In this document: in pieces, positions 19,762-29,935 of the stretch
Position numbering within the stretch: the stretch's first letter is position 1
How the letters are laid out: the number at the start of each line of letters is the position of its first letter
Source: Bacteroidota bacterium
GTDB taxonomy: Bacteria; Bacteroidota; Bacteroidia; Chitinophagales; Chitinophagaceae
Length of the DNA: 50,610 nt
NCBI GenBank assembly: GCA_947456625.1
Contig: CANGQJ010000016.1
Location: forward strand, 1 to 50,610
Direction of reading: 5' to 3'
The notes under the pieces: model-generated
What the model was told of the DNA's origin: nothing
Database searches by the model: none
The model's input: the letters and a program-made list of their open reading frames with translations, nothing else
Made by a program: the position numbers and the translations under genes

Positions 19762-21099
19762 TTACTTCATCGTAAAGGTCTCTAAAAACTTAGTAGTAAA
19801 ATTTCCTTTTCTAAAATCCTCATTCTGCATTAATTGTAAATGAAAAGGAATAGTTGTTTTCACACCTTCAATTACATATTCGCTTAATGCACGATACATG
19901 GTATTAATTGCTTCCTCACGTGTTTGTGCCACCGTAATTAATTTACCAATCATTGAATCATAGTAAGGAGGAATTACATAACCTGCATACACATGACTGT
20001 CTACACGAACACCATGTCCACCTGGGGTATGCAATACAGTAATTTTACCTGGTGATGGGCGGAAATCATTATAAGGATCCTCGGCATTAATACGACATTC
20101 AATAGCGTGTAATTTTGGTTCGTAGTTTTTACCAGATATTTTTTCGCCTGCTGCAATTTTAATTTGCTCTTTAATTAAGTCATAGCTTACTACTTCCTCG
20201 GTTACGCAATGCTCCACTTGAATACGGGTATTCATTTCCATGAAGTAAAAATTGCGATGCTTGTCTACTAAAAACTCAACAGTACCAACGCTTTCATAAT
20301 TAATTGCAGAAGCTGCTTTAATAGCAGCATCTCCCATTCTTTGGCGAAGGTCGGGTGTCATAAATGGAGATGGCGATTCCTCCACTAATTTTTGATGTCT
20401 TCTTTGGATAGAACAATCACGCTCACTTAAATGACACACATTTCCGTATTGGTCCCCAGCAACTTGAATTTCAATATGTCTTGGTTCTTCCACAAATTTC
20501 TCCATGTATAAACCGTCGTTCTTAAAACTTGCACCTGCTTCCATTTTAGCAGTTTCGTATGCTTTTTCAATTTCATCCTCTTTCCAAACAACACGCATTC
20601 CTTTACCACCACCACCTGCTGTTGCTTTTATAATTACTGGATATCCTATTTCTTTTGCAAGTCGTTTTGCTTCGTCAATGCTTTCTAATAATCCCTCACT
20701 TCCTGGAACCACTGGAACCCCTGCTTTAATCATAGTTTCTTTTGCAGTGATTTTGTCACCCATGCTATTAATCATGTCCGGAGTGGGTCCAATAAATTTA
20801 ATACCATGATCGGCACAAATTTGAGCAAACTTAGCATTCTCTGCTAGGAAACCATAACCAGGATGCACTGCGTCGGCATTGGTAATTTCACAAGCAGCCA
20901 TGATATGCGGAATATTTAAATAAGACTCTTGCCCTTTGGGTCCACCAATACAAACCGCTTCGTCGGCAAACTTAACATGTAAACTATCTTTATCGGCAGT
21001 AGAATAAACAGCAACTGTTTTAATTCCCATTTCTCTACAAGTTCTAATAATACGCAAAGCAATTTCGCCACGATTGGCAATCAATATCTTTTTAAACAT
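19762..21099 (-). CDS. accC: Acetyl-CoA carboxylase biotin carboxylase subunit
   Basis: This subunit carboxylates the biotin on AccB using ATP and bicarbonate, the first step of fatty acid synthesis. The 445-residue ATP-grasp protein starts [20 protein letters not shown], has the Gly-rich ATP loop [38 protein letters not shown] and the catalytic stretch [14 protein letters not shown]. It ends in the biotin-carboxylase C-terminal domain with [12 protein letters not shown]. The length is that of the stand-alone subunit. It lies 27 bp downstream of accB and ends at a clear terminator. Confidence 0.96.
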   Translation of the reverse strand: MFKKILIANRGEIALRIIRTCREMGIKTVAVYSTADKDSLHVKFADEAVCIGGPKGQESYLNIPHIMAACEITNADAVHPGYGFLAENAKFAQICADHGIKFIGPTPDMINSMGDKITAKETMIKAGVPVVPGSEGLLESIDEAKRLAKEIGYPVIIKATAGGGGKGMRVVWKEDEIEKAYETAKMEAGASFKNDGLYMEKFVEEPRHIEIQVAGDQYGNVCHLSERDCSIQRRHQKLVEESPSPFMTPDLRQRMGDAAIKAASAINYESVGTVEFLVDKHRNFYFMEMNTRIQVEHCVTEEVVSYDLIKEQIKIAAGEKISGKNYEPKLHAIECRINAEDPYNDFRPSPGKITVLHTPGGHGVRVDSHVYAGYVIPPYYDSMIGKLITVAQTREEAINTMYRALSEYVIEGVKTTIPFHLQLMQNEDFRKGNFTTKFLETFTMK

Positions 21100-21126
21100 T
21101 TTGTTGATTTAAAGTTGAAAATGGGA

Positions 21127-21591
21127 CTATGCAGGTTGCACCAAGAATAATGGTTGATCATACTCAACAGGACTTGCATCCTCAACCAATACTTTTACAA
21201 TAGTTCCTTTTACTTCAGATTCTATTTCGTTAAATAGTTTCATTGCTTCAATGATACAAACTACTTTACCTGGGCTTACCTCCGTACCCTCTTCGGCTAA
21301 GAGTGGTTTGTCTGGAGAAGCTCTGCGGTAGAATGTTCCAATCATTGGACTTTTTACAGTAATTAAGTTGTCGGCTACGGCTGGCACTGAGGCAGCGGGC
21401 GTCGCTGGAGCGGTTGCTGGCGCAGCAGCAACTGGGGCTGGTGCAGCTGCATATACAGGCGCTGAACTTACTGTGATTTTTTCCTCTTTTTGTTTGATGG
21501 TTACTTTGCCATCCTTATCCTCGATACTAATTTCACCAATATTACTCTTGTTTACTACCTTAATAAGGTCGTGAATTTGTTTTAAGTCCAT
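21127..21591 (-). CDS. accB: Biotin carboxyl carrier protein of acetyl-CoA carboxylase
   Basis: A 154-residue carrier protein. The C-terminal biotinyl domain has the attachment lysine K118 in CIIEAMKLFNEI; an Ala/Pro-rich linker (about 43-73) joins it to the N-terminal segment MDLKQIHDLIKVVNKSNIGE, the usual AccB start. I chose the ATG at 21589-21591 for that reason; an upstream in-frame extension to 21639 would add 16 unconserved residues. It forms an operon with accC and is preceded by efp on the same strand, a common gene order, though a block of hairpins lies in the 275 bp between efp and accB. Confidence 0.94.
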   Translation of the reverse strand: MDLKQIHDLIKVVNKSNIGEISIEDKDGKVTIKQKEEKITVSSAPVYAAAPAPVAAAPATAPATPAASVPAVADNLITVKSPMIGTFYRRASPDKPLLAEEGTEVSPGKVVCIIEAMKLFNEIESEVKGTIVKVLVEDASPVEYDQPLFLVQPA

Positions 21592-21737
21592 GTTTAGCAA
21601 TTTTGGGTAAAATTGGGGTATTTTTAGCGAAAAACACAAAAAAATGACCTTTTTTTATCCAAAATGAGCCAATTTGGGCATAAAAATAGGGAACCATTAA
21701 TTCCCATATTCATGTAATAACTTCCATAAAGTAAATA

Positions 21738-21769
21738 AAATGCCCCCGTTTATGGGGGGCATTTTTTGC
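21738..21769. terminator. GC-rich hairpin terminator between efp and accB
   Basis: A stem TGCCCCC paired with GGGGGCA, extended by flanking A/T pairs, has T-runs on both strands. On the minus strand it lies about 100 bp past the efp stop and would limit read-through into accB. Confidence 0.65.
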
Positions 21770-21770
21770 T

Positions 21771-21809
21771 ACTTTATAAATCCTTAAATAAAAGTAGGAT
21801 TTATAAAGT
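21771..21809. repeat. Perfect 14-bp inverted repeat
   Basis: ACTTTATAAATCCT at 21771-21784 is mirrored exactly by AGGATTTATAAAGT at 21796-21809 across an 11-nt spacer. It sits between two GC-rich hairpins in the efp-accB gap and is upstream of accB on the coding strand. Confidence 0.75.
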
Positions 21810-21828
21810 TACGCCTTTTATGATTTTT

Positions 21829-21857
21829 TAACAGCCTCCCATAAACGGGGGCTGTTA
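21829..21857. repeat. GC-rich hairpin just after efp
   Basis: TAACAGCC(T)CCC pairs with GGGGGCTGTTA, starting 9 bp beyond the efp stop. Its core is the reverse complement of the hairpin at 21738-21769, so the two can also pair with each other. No T-run follows it on the minus strand. Confidence 0.65.
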
Positions 21858-21866
21858 AGTGTAAGC

Positions 21867-22430
21867 TTACTTTACTCTTTCTACGTATTCTCCGTTCTTA
21901 GTATTAATCTTGATCTTCTCTCCTTCATTCACAAACAAAGGCACCATTACTGTAGCACCTGATTCAATGGTTGCTGCTTTTAAAGCTCTTGTGGCAGTAT
22001 CTCCTTTAACGCCATTCTCACAATAAGTGATTAAAACGTCTAATTTTTCCGGTAATTCTGCACCAATTGGCAATTCGGTTTCAGTATTCATAAATACAAA
22101 TACTTCAGCGCCTTCGATTAAATATTGAGGTGCGTCAATCATTTCCTCCGCCATTACTATTTGCTCAAAAGTTTCGTTATTCATTAAATTATAACCGCTG
22201 TCATCCTTGTAAAGGAACTGGTAGGTTTTTTTCTCAACCCTTACTGGATATACGGTTTCACCACTATTCCATGTTTTTTCAATAGATCTTTTGTTGTCTA
22301 CACCCTTTAATTTAGCCCAAATTTTAGCTGCAGCTCGAGCAGTCTTATTCTCACCAAACTCAACTACAGTGTATAAGTTATTGTCTAATTTTAAGATCAT
22401 CCCACGTGTAATGTCGGAAGTTGTTGCCAT
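21867..22430 (-). CDS. efp: Elongation factor P
   Basis: EF-P binds between the P and E sites and rescues ribosomes stalled at proline stretches. The 187-residue protein has the normal length, the domain II/III motif NNETFEQIVM and the C-terminal VPLFVNEGEKIKINTKNGEY. The tip loop of domain I reads EFGENKTARAAAKIWAKLKG in place of the usual PGKG-type loop, and the residue aligned with the modified tip lysine is R32. I chose the ATG at 22428-22430 (MATTSDITRGMILKLD); the in-frame extension to 22559 is not EF-P-like. The gene is divergent from sucD and lies upstream of accB-accC. No EarP, EpmA or YmfI-type modification gene is in the window. Confidence 0.95.
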   Translation of the reverse strand: MATTSDITRGMILKLDNNLYTVVEFGENKTARAAAKIWAKLKGVDNKRSIEKTWNSGETVYPVRVEKKTYQFLYKDDSGYNLMNNETFEQIVMAEEMIDAPQYLIEGAEVFVFMNTETELPIGAELPEKLDVLITYCENGVKGDTATRALKAATIESGATVMVPLFVNEGEKIKINTKNGEYVERVK

Positions 22431-22577
22431 AATTTTTGTTTTAAATTTTTCGTTGCGAGGGACAAAAGTACTACTTGAAAGCCATTTATAAAAAAACCTA
22501 TAATTTTTGTTGGAAAATAAGGGTAAAAAAAGGGGTTTTAGCCTATTTTTGCGGCACAAATAACAAATTCAGTCCAC

Positions 22578-23450
22578 ATGTCAGTATTAGTTAATAAAAA
22601 CTCTAAAATTATTGTACAAGGTTTTACCGGTACAGAAGGTAGTTTTCATGCGTCTCAAATGATCGAATATGGTACGCAAGTAGTTGGTGGTGTTACACCA
22701 GGTAAAGGTGGTTCAACCCACTTGGATCGTCCTGTGTTTAATACAGTAGCTGATGCAGTTAAAACAACTAGTGCAGATGTGAGTATTATTTTTGTACCTC
22801 CTGCTTTTGCAGCCGATGCTATTATGGAAGCAGCCGATGCAGGTATTGCTTTAGTAGTTTGTATCACAGAAGGTATTCCTGTTCAGGATATGGTAAAAGT
22901 GAAAAATTATTTATTAGGAAAAACAACTCGTTTAATAGGACCAAACTGTCCAGGTGTTATCACTGCCGAAGAAGCTAAAGTAGGTATCATGCCAGGATTT
23001 ATTTTCAAAAAAGGAACTATTGGTATTGTATCAAAGAGCGGAACATTAACCTATGAGGCTGCTGACCAAGTAGTGAAAGCTGGTTTAGGTATTACTACAG
23101 CAATTGGTATTGGTGGTGATCCAATTATTGGAACAACAACTAAAGAGGCTGTTGAATTATTAATGAACGACCCTGCTACAGAAGGTATTATCATGATTGG
23201 TGAAATTGGTGGTAGCATGGAAGCCGACGCAGCTAATTGGATTAAGGACAATATGAAAAAACCAGTAGTTGGATTTATTGCTGGTCAAACTGCTCCTGCT
23301 GGTCGCCGTATGGGTCATGCTGGTGCAATTATTGGTGGCGCAGATGATACTGCAGAAGCTAAAATGAAAATTATGGCTGCTTGTGGTATTCATGTTTGTG
23401 CTAGCCCTGCTGACATTGGAAAAACAATGGCAGCTGCTTTAAAAAAGTAA
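22578..23450 (+). CDS. sucD: Succinyl-CoA ligase (ADP-forming) subunit alpha
   Basis: The TCA-cycle enzyme that couples succinyl-CoA hydrolysis to ATP or GTP formation. The 290-residue alpha subunit has the CoA-binding N-terminal Rossmann fold ([16 protein letters not shown]), [20 protein letters not shown], and the phosphorylated histidine H247 in [10 protein letters not shown]. The beta subunit gene (sucC) is not adjacent, as is common in Bacteroidota. A TATTTTTG box at 22544-22551 may be its -7 element. A strong terminator follows, so it appears monocistronic. Confidence 0.96.
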   Translation: MSVLVNKNSKIIVQGFTGTEGSFHASQMIEYGTQVVGGVTPGKGGSTHLDRPVFNTVADAVKTTSADVSIIFVPPAFAADAIMEAADAGIALVVCITEGIPVQDMVKVKNYLLGKTTRLIGPNCPGVITAEEAKVGIMPGFIFKKGTIGIVSKSGTLTYEAADQVVKAGLGITTAIGIGGDPIIGTTTKEAVELLMNDPATEGIIMIGEIGGSMEADAANWIKDNMKKPVVGFIAGQTAPAGRRMGHAGAIIGGADDTAEAKMKIMAACGIHVCASPADIGKTMAAALKK

Positions 23451-23471
23451 TTTATAAAAATAACTAATATA

Positions 23472-23506
23472 AAATCCCTGCTCTTAATAGTCAGGGATTT
23501 TTTTTT
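23472..23506 (+). terminator. Terminator after sucD
   Basis: A stem AAATCCCTG paired with CAGGGATTT with an 11-nt loop is followed by a run of nine Ts, 20 bp after the sucD stop. Confidence 0.85.
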
Positions 23507-23517
23507 AATATTACGCA

Positions 23518-24582
23518 TTGAAAGAAAAAGTAAAATATTTAATTGTTGGCCAAGGCCTTGTGGGTACTTGGATGTCTTATCATTTAGAGCAAGCAGGTGT
23601 TTCTTATAAAATAATTAATGACCCCAATATTCAAAGTGCAAGTTCGGTTGCCAGTGGTGTAATAAATCCTGTAACAGGAAGGCGTATAGTTCAAACCTGG
23701 ATGATTGAAACCATCCTACCCTTTGCAGTGAATGCCTATAAAAAAATGGAGCAGCAATTAAATATTGATTTCATAAAACCCAGCCCCGTTATTTTATTGC
23801 ACCCATCACAGCAAATGCAGGAAAGCTTTGAATATAGGTTGCTACATGATAATGTTTACTTATATAAGCAAGACCCCAGTAAATGGAAGTTATTTTTTGA
23901 AACCCCTTTTGGTATGGGCGCCATTAATAATTGTTACTGGATTGATTTAAATAAAATGATTTCAAGTTGGCAAACATTTTTAGCAACTGAAAATAAATAC
24001 ATTACCGCTCATTTTGAAATGAATGATGTAAATTTTTTAGAAAATGAAATTGTTTGGAAAGAAATTATTGCAAGTCAAATTATATTTTGTGATGGTTTAA
24101 ACTCCATGAATAATCCCTACTTTAAAGCACTCCCTTTTGCCCCTAATAAAGGCGAGGCTTTAATTATAAAAGTACCGGGACTTTCTAAAGAACATATTTA
24201 TAAAAATGCGGTAACCATGGTTCCTTGGAAAGATGATTTGTTTTGGGTTGGCTCCAGTTATGAATGGGAATTTAACAACATAGCACCAACCGAGGCGTTC
24301 AAACAAAAAATAACTCAGAGCTTGGACCAGTTTTTAAAAATTCCATATGAAATTGTAGACCATTTAGTGGGCATAAGGCCTGCAAATACACAGCGCAGAC
24401 CATTTATAGGAGTCCACCCAATTCATAAGCAGTTGGCAATTTGTAATGGCATGGGCACCAAGGGATGTTCGCTCGCACCCTATTTTACAAATGAACTACT
24501 GCAATTATTGGAACACAACTTGCCGGTGGAACCCGAAGCAAGTTTAAAACGATTTGATACTATTTTAACAAGTTTAAAATAA
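23518..24582 (+). CDS. FAD-dependent oxidoreductase, DAO family (TTG start)
   Basis: A 354-residue flavoprotein of the D-amino acid oxidase/glycine oxidase type. The N-terminal FAD motif is LIVGQGLVGTWMSYHLEQAG (residues 8-27); VASGVINPVTGRRIV, RPANTQRRPFIGVHP and NGMGTKGCSLAPY also fit the family. The substrate is unknown; DAO-family members oxidise amino acids, sarcosine-like amines or deaminate side products. The family start requires the TTG at 23518, only 11 bp after the sucD terminator, with no ATG available near it. A downstream membrane-protein gene follows by 43 bp. Confidence 0.87.
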   Translation: MKEKVKYLIVGQGLVGTWMSYHLEQAGVSYKIINDPNIQSASSVASGVINPVTGRRIVQTWMIETILPFAVNAYKKMEQQLNIDFIKPSPVILLHPSQQMQESFEYRLLHDNVYLYKQDPSKWKLFFETPFGMGAINNCYWIDLNKMISSWQTFLATENKYITAHFEMNDVNFLENEIVWKEIIASQIIFCDGLNSMNNPYFKALPFAPNKGEALIIKVPGLSKEHIYKNAVTMVPWKDDLFWVGSSYEWEFNNIAPTEAFKQKITQSLDQFLKIPYEIVDHLVGIRPANTQRRPFIGVHPIHKQLAICNGMGTKGCSLAPYFTNELLQLLEHNLPVEPEASLKRFDTILTSLK

Positions 24583-24625
24583 ATATTATTATTTTCATTG
24601 CTCAAAATATACAATAGTTATAAAG

Positions 24626-25030
24626 ATGCCAGAAAATCAAAACCAATTTTATAATATTCCAATTGCTTATCGCAAAATGGAAAACTTACATATTATTTTT
24701 TGGCTTTTTAAAGATATTGCATGGTGTATGGTATGGAGACCTTTGGGTATGATTATGATTGTGCCTACTTTATTTATTTCAATTGTAATTGCATGGAGAA
24801 CGCGACAAATATTTTCGGAGCTATGTCACAACCTAGCCATTGTAGTATGGATTAGTGCCAACTCCTTTTGGATGTGTAGTGAATTTTTTGGAGTGGATAA
24901 TAATATTGTATTTGGCACAGTTACTGTTAAACAATTGGCAATGATTCCGTTTTTAACTGGAGTTTTAATATTAGCATACTACTATTTAATACACAAGCCA
25001 AAACATAAAACAGAAGATATTACTTTGTAA
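24626..25030 (+). CDS. Small membrane protein of unknown function
   Basis: A 134-residue protein with about three membrane segments: WRPLGMIMIVPTLFISIVIAW, CHNLAIVVWISANSFWMC and MIPFLTGVLILAYYYLI, after a soluble N-terminus rich in Asn and Gln. The Trp-rich middle (WLFKDIAWCMVWRP) is notable. I do not recognise the family. It follows the flavoprotein on the same strand by 43 bp and converges on an MFS transporter gene, with 3 bp between the stops. Confidence 0.7.
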   Translation: MPENQNQFYNIPIAYRKMENLHIIFWLFKDIAWCMVWRPLGMIMIVPTLFISIVIAWRTRQIFSELCHNLAIVVWISANSFWMCSEFFGVDNNIVFGTVTVKQLAMIPFLTGVLILAYYYLIHKPKHKTEDITL

Positions 25031-25033
25031 ATG

Positions 25034-26185
25034 CTACAAGTACTTTTTTAATTTATGGGCTTGAATAAATGTTACAATTCCAAGTAAACTAATTATTAAA
25101 AAAGCCCATCTTAACCCTACTGCTTGTGAAATGAATCCTATAATGGGAGGACCAATTAAAAAGCCAAAAAAACCAACACTAGAAACCGAGGCCAAGTCAA
25201 TGCTAGCCCTTCCTGGCCCTGCATTTTTACCCACTGTTCCGTAAATAGTAGGTATTACCGAGGATACCCCAAATCCAACAAACATAAATCCAATACTACT
25301 AACAATCATATTAGGATAAGACACAGCAATAATTAGTCCAAGGGTAACTACAAGACCACTTAACATTAATTGTTTCCTAGCTCCCCAATAATTAATTAAA
25401 CGATCGGCAAACATTCGGCCTGTTGTCATGCAGGCCATAAAACTTATATAACCAAGGGTACGGAATTGCTCCTCCACTTTTACTACTTTTTGAAAGTACA
25501 CTCCACTCCAATCAAACATCATTCCTTCACAAATCATATTACTTAAGGCAACCAATCCAAATTGTAATAATAATGGACTTGGCTTATTCCACATTTTTGA
25601 TACAGGTTGTGAACTAGTTTCTCCTGGTAATAAATATTTTCTTGAAAAAAATAAAAAAACCCAACCAACTAATGCAACCGTCATAAATTGTTGCAGTGGA
25701 GAAATTTGTTTTGCAACAAAAAAGCCTCCCAATAAACCTCCTGTAAATCCTGCTAAACTCCAAAATCCATGAAATGTGGATGTAATACTTTTATCAAAAT
25801 GTTTTGACAAATTTGCTGCTTGTGTATTTACAGAAACATTAAATAAATTACCAGCCATTCCAAATAAAAATAAACATATAGCAAGTTGTGTAATGGTAGT
25901 AGTTAATCCTAAACTTATAAGTGCTATTGGATAAATTAATGCAGCAATACTAACAATTTTTTTACTACCATGTTTGGCTGTTAAACTTCCCGAAATAGGA
26001 ATGCCTAAAAACGAGCCAATAGGAAGAAAAAACAATAGCCCACCAAAGGCGCCATCACTTAATCCCAAATGCATTTTTATATCTGGAATACGACTTGCCC
26101 AACTAGAAAAACAAATACCTGTTAGAAAGAAATAACCCGAAAGTATAATTCGCCTCATTTTTAATGAAATCACAGTGTCTACCAT
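25034..26185 (-). CDS. MFS transporter, YbjJ-like
   Basis: A major facilitator of 383 residues with about 12 membrane segments. The start RRIILSGYFFLTGICFSSWASRIPDIK and the loop GLSDGAFGGLLFFLPIGSFLG resemble the YbjJ-type inner-membrane transporters; a loop KHGSKK fits the conserved 2-3 cytoplasmic loop. The substrate is unknown. The ATG at 26185 is divergent from aspS, with 69 bp between the two starts, so the promoters overlap in a short region. Confidence 0.88.
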   Translation of the reverse strand: MVDTVISLKMRRIILSGYFFLTGICFSSWASRIPDIKMHLGLSDGAFGGLLFFLPIGSFLGIPISGSLTAKHGSKKIVSIAALIYPIALISLGLTTTITQLAICLFLFGMAGNLFNVSVNTQAANLSKHFDKSITSTFHGFWSLAGFTGGLLGGFFVAKQISPLQQFMTVALVGWVFLFFSRKYLLPGETSSQPVSKMWNKPSPLLLQFGLVALSNMICEGMMFDWSGVYFQKVVKVEEQFRTLGYISFMACMTTGRMFADRLINYWGARKQLMLSGLVVTLGLIIAVSYPNMIVSSIGFMFVGFGVSSVIPTIYGTVGKNAGPGRASIDLASVSSVGFFGFLIGPPIIGFISQAVGLRWAFLIISLLGIVTFIQAHKLKKYL

Positions 26186-26254
26186 AGCGCAAAGATGGGG
26201 TTTTTCTAGGAATTGGGCTATATTTGCAGTCCAAACCTATTTCAAAAATTTCTT

Positions 26255-28081
26255 ATGTATCGTACACACCATTGTGGAGCATTAAATATCCAATTTGTAG
26301 GCCAACAAGTAACCCTAGCGGGATGGGTTCAAACCATTCGTAAATTTGGTGCCATTACTTTTGTGGACCTTCGCGACCGTTATGGAATTACCCAGTTATT
26401 ATTAGGTGAGGAATTACAAGCACAATTGGATGCGCAACCTTTGGGTCGTGAATTTGTATTGCAAGTTAAAGGAACCGTTATTGAGCGTTCCAATAAAAAT
26501 GCGAATATCCCAACTGGTGAAATTGAAATTAAAGTAAGTGCGTTTAAAATTTTAAACGCATCTATCGTTCCTCCATTTACCATTCAGGACGACACAGATG
26601 GCGGAGATGATATTCGTATGAAATATCGTTTCTTGGATTTAAGAAGAAACGCAGTAAAAAAGAATATTGAATTACGTTACAGTGTAAACCGAGCAACACG
26701 TAACTATTTACATGAAAAAGGATTCATGGATATTGAAACTCCTTTTTTAATTAAGTCAACACCCGAGGGTGCTCGTGACTTTGTAGTGCCAAGTCGTATG
26801 AATGCAGGTGAGTTTTATGCATTGCCTCAGTCCCCACAAACATTTAAGCAATTATTAATGGTAAGTGGTTATGACCGCTACTATCAAATTGTAAAATGCT
26901 TTAGAGACGAGGATTTAAGAGCCGATCGTCAACCCGAATTTACGCAGATTGACTGTGAGATGAGTTTTGTAGAACAAGAAGACATCTTAAATATGTTTGA
27001 AGGATTAATTAAAAGCATATTTAAAGACGTTAAAAATATAGATTACACAGAAACGGTGCAAAGAATGACATGGGAGGATGCGATGTGGAATTATGGTAAC
27101 GACAAACCAGATATCCGCTTTGGCATGGAACTTTGTAATTTAAAAAAACCAGGTCATGTGTTTTCGGATAAGCAGGACCAAGCTGCATTAATTAATGGCG
27201 TGGACTTTAAAGTATTTGATGAAGCCGAAACCGTTATTGCCATTGCAGCTCCTGGTTGCAGCGAATACTCTCGTAAGCAAACCGATGAATTAACCGAATG
27301 GGTAAAGCGTCCTCAAATTGGCATGAAGGGTTTGGTGTTTATTAAGTGTAATGCCGATGGTAGTTTTAAAAGTAGTGTAGATAAATTCTATTCTGAAGAT
27401 AAATTAAAAGCAATTGCAGCCGCTGCCAATGCAAAAGCAGGTGACTTAGTTTTAATACTTGCAGGCGCTGAGGAAAGAACCAGAAAAGCAATTAGTGAAT
27501 TACGTTTAGAATTAGGCAAACAATTAGGATTTAGAAAAGAAGATGAATTTAAATTATTGTGGGTTTTAGACTTCCCCTTATTTGAATATGATGAAGAAGG
27601 CAACCGATGGGTAGCAAGGCATCATCCATTCACTTCACCTAAGCCAGATCATATTGATATTATGATTAACAATGCCCCTGAAATTAAGGACGCAGCAAAA
27701 TATTTAGAACACCCATATGCCAATATCAAAGCCAACGCTTATGATATGGTATTAAATGGGAATGAAATTGGAGGTGGTTCTATTCGTATTTTTCAAAGAG
27801 CATTACAAGAAAAAATGTTTGCTGCCTTAGGTATGTCGCCCGAGGAAGCACAACATAAATTTGGATTTTTGTTAGGTGCTTTTGAATATGGTGCACCTCC
27901 TCACGGTGGTATTGCATTTGGCTTTGACCGTTTATGTGCTTTATTAGGTGGCAGTGAAAGTATTAGAGACTTTATTGCCTTCCCTAAAAACAATAGCGGC
28001 CGTGATGTAATGCTTGACGCACCAAGTAGCATTGACGATAAGCAATTTGACGAATTGCATATTAAACTTAATTTGAAATAA
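26255..28081 (+). CDS. aspS: Aspartyl-tRNA synthetase
   Basis: Class II synthetase of 608 residues, the bacterial form with the GAD insertion. It charges tRNA-Asp. The N-terminal OB fold ([19 protein letters not shown]), motif 2 ([20 protein letters not shown]), and motif 3 ([16 protein letters not shown]) are clear. I chose the ATG at 26255 ([10 protein letters not shown]); an in-frame TTG at 26213 lies within the probable -7 box TATATTTG (26219-26226) and is unlikely. A small membrane-protein gene follows by 4 bp. Confidence 0.96.
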   Translation: MYRTHHCGALNIQFVGQQVTLAGWVQTIRKFGAITFVDLRDRYGITQLLLGEELQAQLDAQPLGREFVLQVKGTVIERSNKNANIPTGEIEIKVSAFKILNASIVPPFTIQDDTDGGDDIRMKYRFLDLRRNAVKKNIELRYSVNRATRNYLHEKGFMDIETPFLIKSTPEGARDFVVPSRMNAGEFYALPQSPQTFKQLLMVSGYDRYYQIVKCFRDEDLRADRQPEFTQIDCEMSFVEQEDILNMFEGLIKSIFKDVKNIDYTETVQRMTWEDAMWNYGNDKPDIRFGMELCNLKKPGHVFSDKQDQAALINGVDFKVFDEAETVIAIAAPGCSEYSRKQTDELTEWVKRPQIGMKGLVFIKCNADGSFKSSVDKFYSEDKLKAIAAAANAKAGDLVLILAGAEERTRKAISELRLELGKQLGFRKEDEFKLLWVLDFPLFEYDEEGNRWVARHHPFTSPKPDHIDIMINNAPEIKDAAKYLEHPYANIKANAYDMVLNGNEIGGGSIRIFQRALQEKMFAALGMSPEEAQHKFGFLLGAFEYGAPPHGGIAFGFDRLCALLGGSESIRDFIAFPKNNSGRDVMLDAPSSIDDKQFDELHIKLNLK

Positions 28082-28085
28082 TGAC

Positions 28086-28589
28086 ATGTTAGAAAATATA
28101 AAATTATATAAGGTACTTACTATTATATTTTTACCAATAGCATACCTATTTGCCTTTATTGATGTCTTGTTTTTAATGTCTGCATTGGCAAATCCTGGAG
28201 CATTAATATTAGTTTTTGCATTAGGCTGTTTAGTTCTTTATACCATTTTAAGTAATCGATTTTTAAAACTTGGCATTGAAGCAGAACAACCCCTTAGTTT
28301 AAAATCCAGAGACTGGATTAAAGTAAATGCAATGGTTAGTTTAGTGCTTTGTGGTTTATTTTTCTTAGATGGCATTAGTGTGCTTATTTCCTCTAATCAA
28401 ATATTATACAAATACATCGACGACTTTATTTTACAAAAGCCAGGCATTCCTAAAGAAGCTACTGCTGAAATGTTATTATCTCTAATTAAAGCTATTTCGG
28501 TATTTCTTTTAATTACAGGTGCTATTGGCCTTGTGCACATTACCATGACCTTAAGATTTATTAAAAAATACGGTTATCTTTTTGAATAG
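28086..28589 (+). CDS. Membrane protein of unknown function
   Basis: A 167-residue protein with four membrane segments (about 10-32, 38-56, 79-98 and 133-157) and short loops. The family is not recognised. It begins 4 bp after the aspS stop and is followed 21 bp later by rarA, so the three are probably one transcript. Nothing in the sequence suggests a transport or enzymatic signature. Confidence 0.75.
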   Translation: MLENIKLYKVLTIIFLPIAYLFAFIDVLFLMSALANPGALILVFALGCLVLYTILSNRFLKLGIEAEQPLSLKSRDWIKVNAMVSLVLCGLFFLDGISVLISSNQILYKYIDDFILQKPGIPKEATAEMLLSLIKAISVFLLITGAIGLVHITMTLRFIKKYGYLFE

Positions 28590-28610
28590 GTATTTGTGTA
28601 AATTTATACA

Positions 28611-29891
28611 ATGAACCATGCCATCCCTTTAGCTGAACGATTACGACCTACTACTTTAAAAGAATTGGTTGGACAGGAACATTTGTCTGGAGAAAATAGT
28701 GTTTTACAAAAAGCAATTCAAAAAGGCAAAGTGCCTTCTATGATTTTATGGGGTCCTCCTGGAGTTGGGAAAACCACACTAGCTAATATTATTGCAACTA
28801 CATTTAAAAGCGCCTATTATCAATTAAGTGCCATTAGTAGTGGTGTAAAAGAACTAAGAGAAGTGATTGATGAAGCAAAGTCAAAAGAGGGAGCCATTTT
28901 ATTTATAGATGAGATACACCGATTTAATAAAGGACAACAAGACGCATTACTTGGAGCCGTAGAAAAAGGCATCATTACCCTAATTGGTGCTACTACCGAA
29001 AATCCAAGCTTTGAAGTAAACAGTGCCTTGTTAAGTAGATGCCAGGTTTTTATTTTAAAAGCTTTGGATAAAACTGGTTTAACAAAACTAGTTCAACAAG
29101 CTGTGAAAAAAGATGATTTGTTTAAAAATCATTCAATTCAAATTAAAGAAACCGAAGCCTTGTTTCAACTTTCTGGTGGAGACGGACGTAAATTATTAAA
29201 CTTACTGGAGCTTGCAGTAGAAGCATTAATTGGAACGAATCAAAATAATGAGGCTTTAATATTAACAGACGAATGGGTGATGCAAGTGGCGCAAACTAAT
29301 ATAGCACTGTATGATAAAAATGGAGAACAACATTACGATATCATTTCTGCATTTATAAAAAGCATGCGCGGCTCCGATCCCAATGGTGCCATTTATTGGT
29401 TATCACGCATGATTGCTGGTGGTGAGGATGTAAAATTTATTGCTAGGCGAATGCTCATATTTGCAAGCGAGGATATTGGCAACGCCAACCCAAATGCATT
29501 ACTACTAGCTAACAACTGCTTTGATGCAGTGAATAAAATTGGTTACCCCGAAAGCAGGATAATATTATCACAATGTGCCATTTACCTAGCAAGTTCTGCA
29601 AAAAGCAATGCCGCTTATGAAGCAATCGCAAACGGATTATCCATAGTTGATAAAACAGGTAACCTACCAGTACCATTGCATTTACGCAATGCCCCTACTA
29701 AATTAATGAAAGACTTAAATTATGGGAAAGACTATAAATACTCTCATATGGGTGAAAATAATTTTTTGGAACAAGAATACTTACCGGACGAAATTAAAGG
29801 AACTGCATTTTACACGCCTCAAAAAAATGCAAGAGAAGAAGAACTTAAAAAATTCTTGCATGACCGTTGGAAAGGCAAGTATGGATATTAG
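28611..29891 (+). CDS. rarA: Replication-associated recombination protein A (AAA+ ATPase)
   Basis: RarA (also called MgsA) is a clamp-loader-like AAA+ ATPase that acts at stalled replication forks. The 426-residue protein has Walker A GPPGVGKT (48-55), Walker [10 protein letters not shown] (97-105), sensor 1 [18 protein letters not shown] and the C-terminal tetramerisation part containing [16 protein letters not shown] and the [13 protein letters not shown] motif. The N-terminal PLAERLRP motif is typical. It ends at a strong inverted repeat shared with the convergent flavoprotein gene. Confidence 0.95.
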   Translation: MNHAIPLAERLRPTTLKELVGQEHLSGENSVLQKAIQKGKVPSMILWGPPGVGKTTLANIIATTFKSAYYQLSAISSGVKELREVIDEAKSKEGAILFIDEIHRFNKGQQDALLGAVEKGIITLIGATTENPSFEVNSALLSRCQVFILKALDKTGLTKLVQQAVKKDDLFKNHSIQIKETEALFQLSGGDGRKLLNLLELAVEALIGTNQNNEALILTDEWVMQVAQTNIALYDKNGEQHYDIISAFIKSMRGSDPNGAIYWLSRMIAGGEDVKFIARRMLIFASEDIGNANPNALLLANNCFDAVNKIGYPESRIILSQCAIYLASSAKSNAAYEAIANGLSIVDKTGNLPVPLHLRNAPTKLMKDLNYGKDYKYSHMGENNFLEQEYLPDEIKGTAFYTPQKNAREEELKKFLHDRWKGKYGY

Positions 29892-29896
29892 ATTTA

Positions 29897-29930
29897 TTTT
29901 CAAAGTTTAAAAAACTTTGAAAAATTCTTT
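29897..29930. terminator. Bidirectional terminator after rarA
   Basis: A perfect 12-bp stem (TTTTCAAAGTTT paired with AAACTTTGAAAA) with a 3-nt loop lies between the convergent stops. It is AT-rich, but its perfect pairing and position support terminator use. Confidence 0.6.
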
Positions 29931-29935
29931 AGTTA

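Noticed and set aside
21829..21857. Hairpin just after efp as its terminator.
   Set aside because: On the minus strand it is followed by As, not Ts. The next hairpin (21738-21769) fits the terminator role better.
22431..22559. Longer EF-P with a 43-residue N-terminal extension.
   Set aside because: The extension covers the divergent promoter region and is unlike any EF-P; the ATG at 22430 gives the exact family length.
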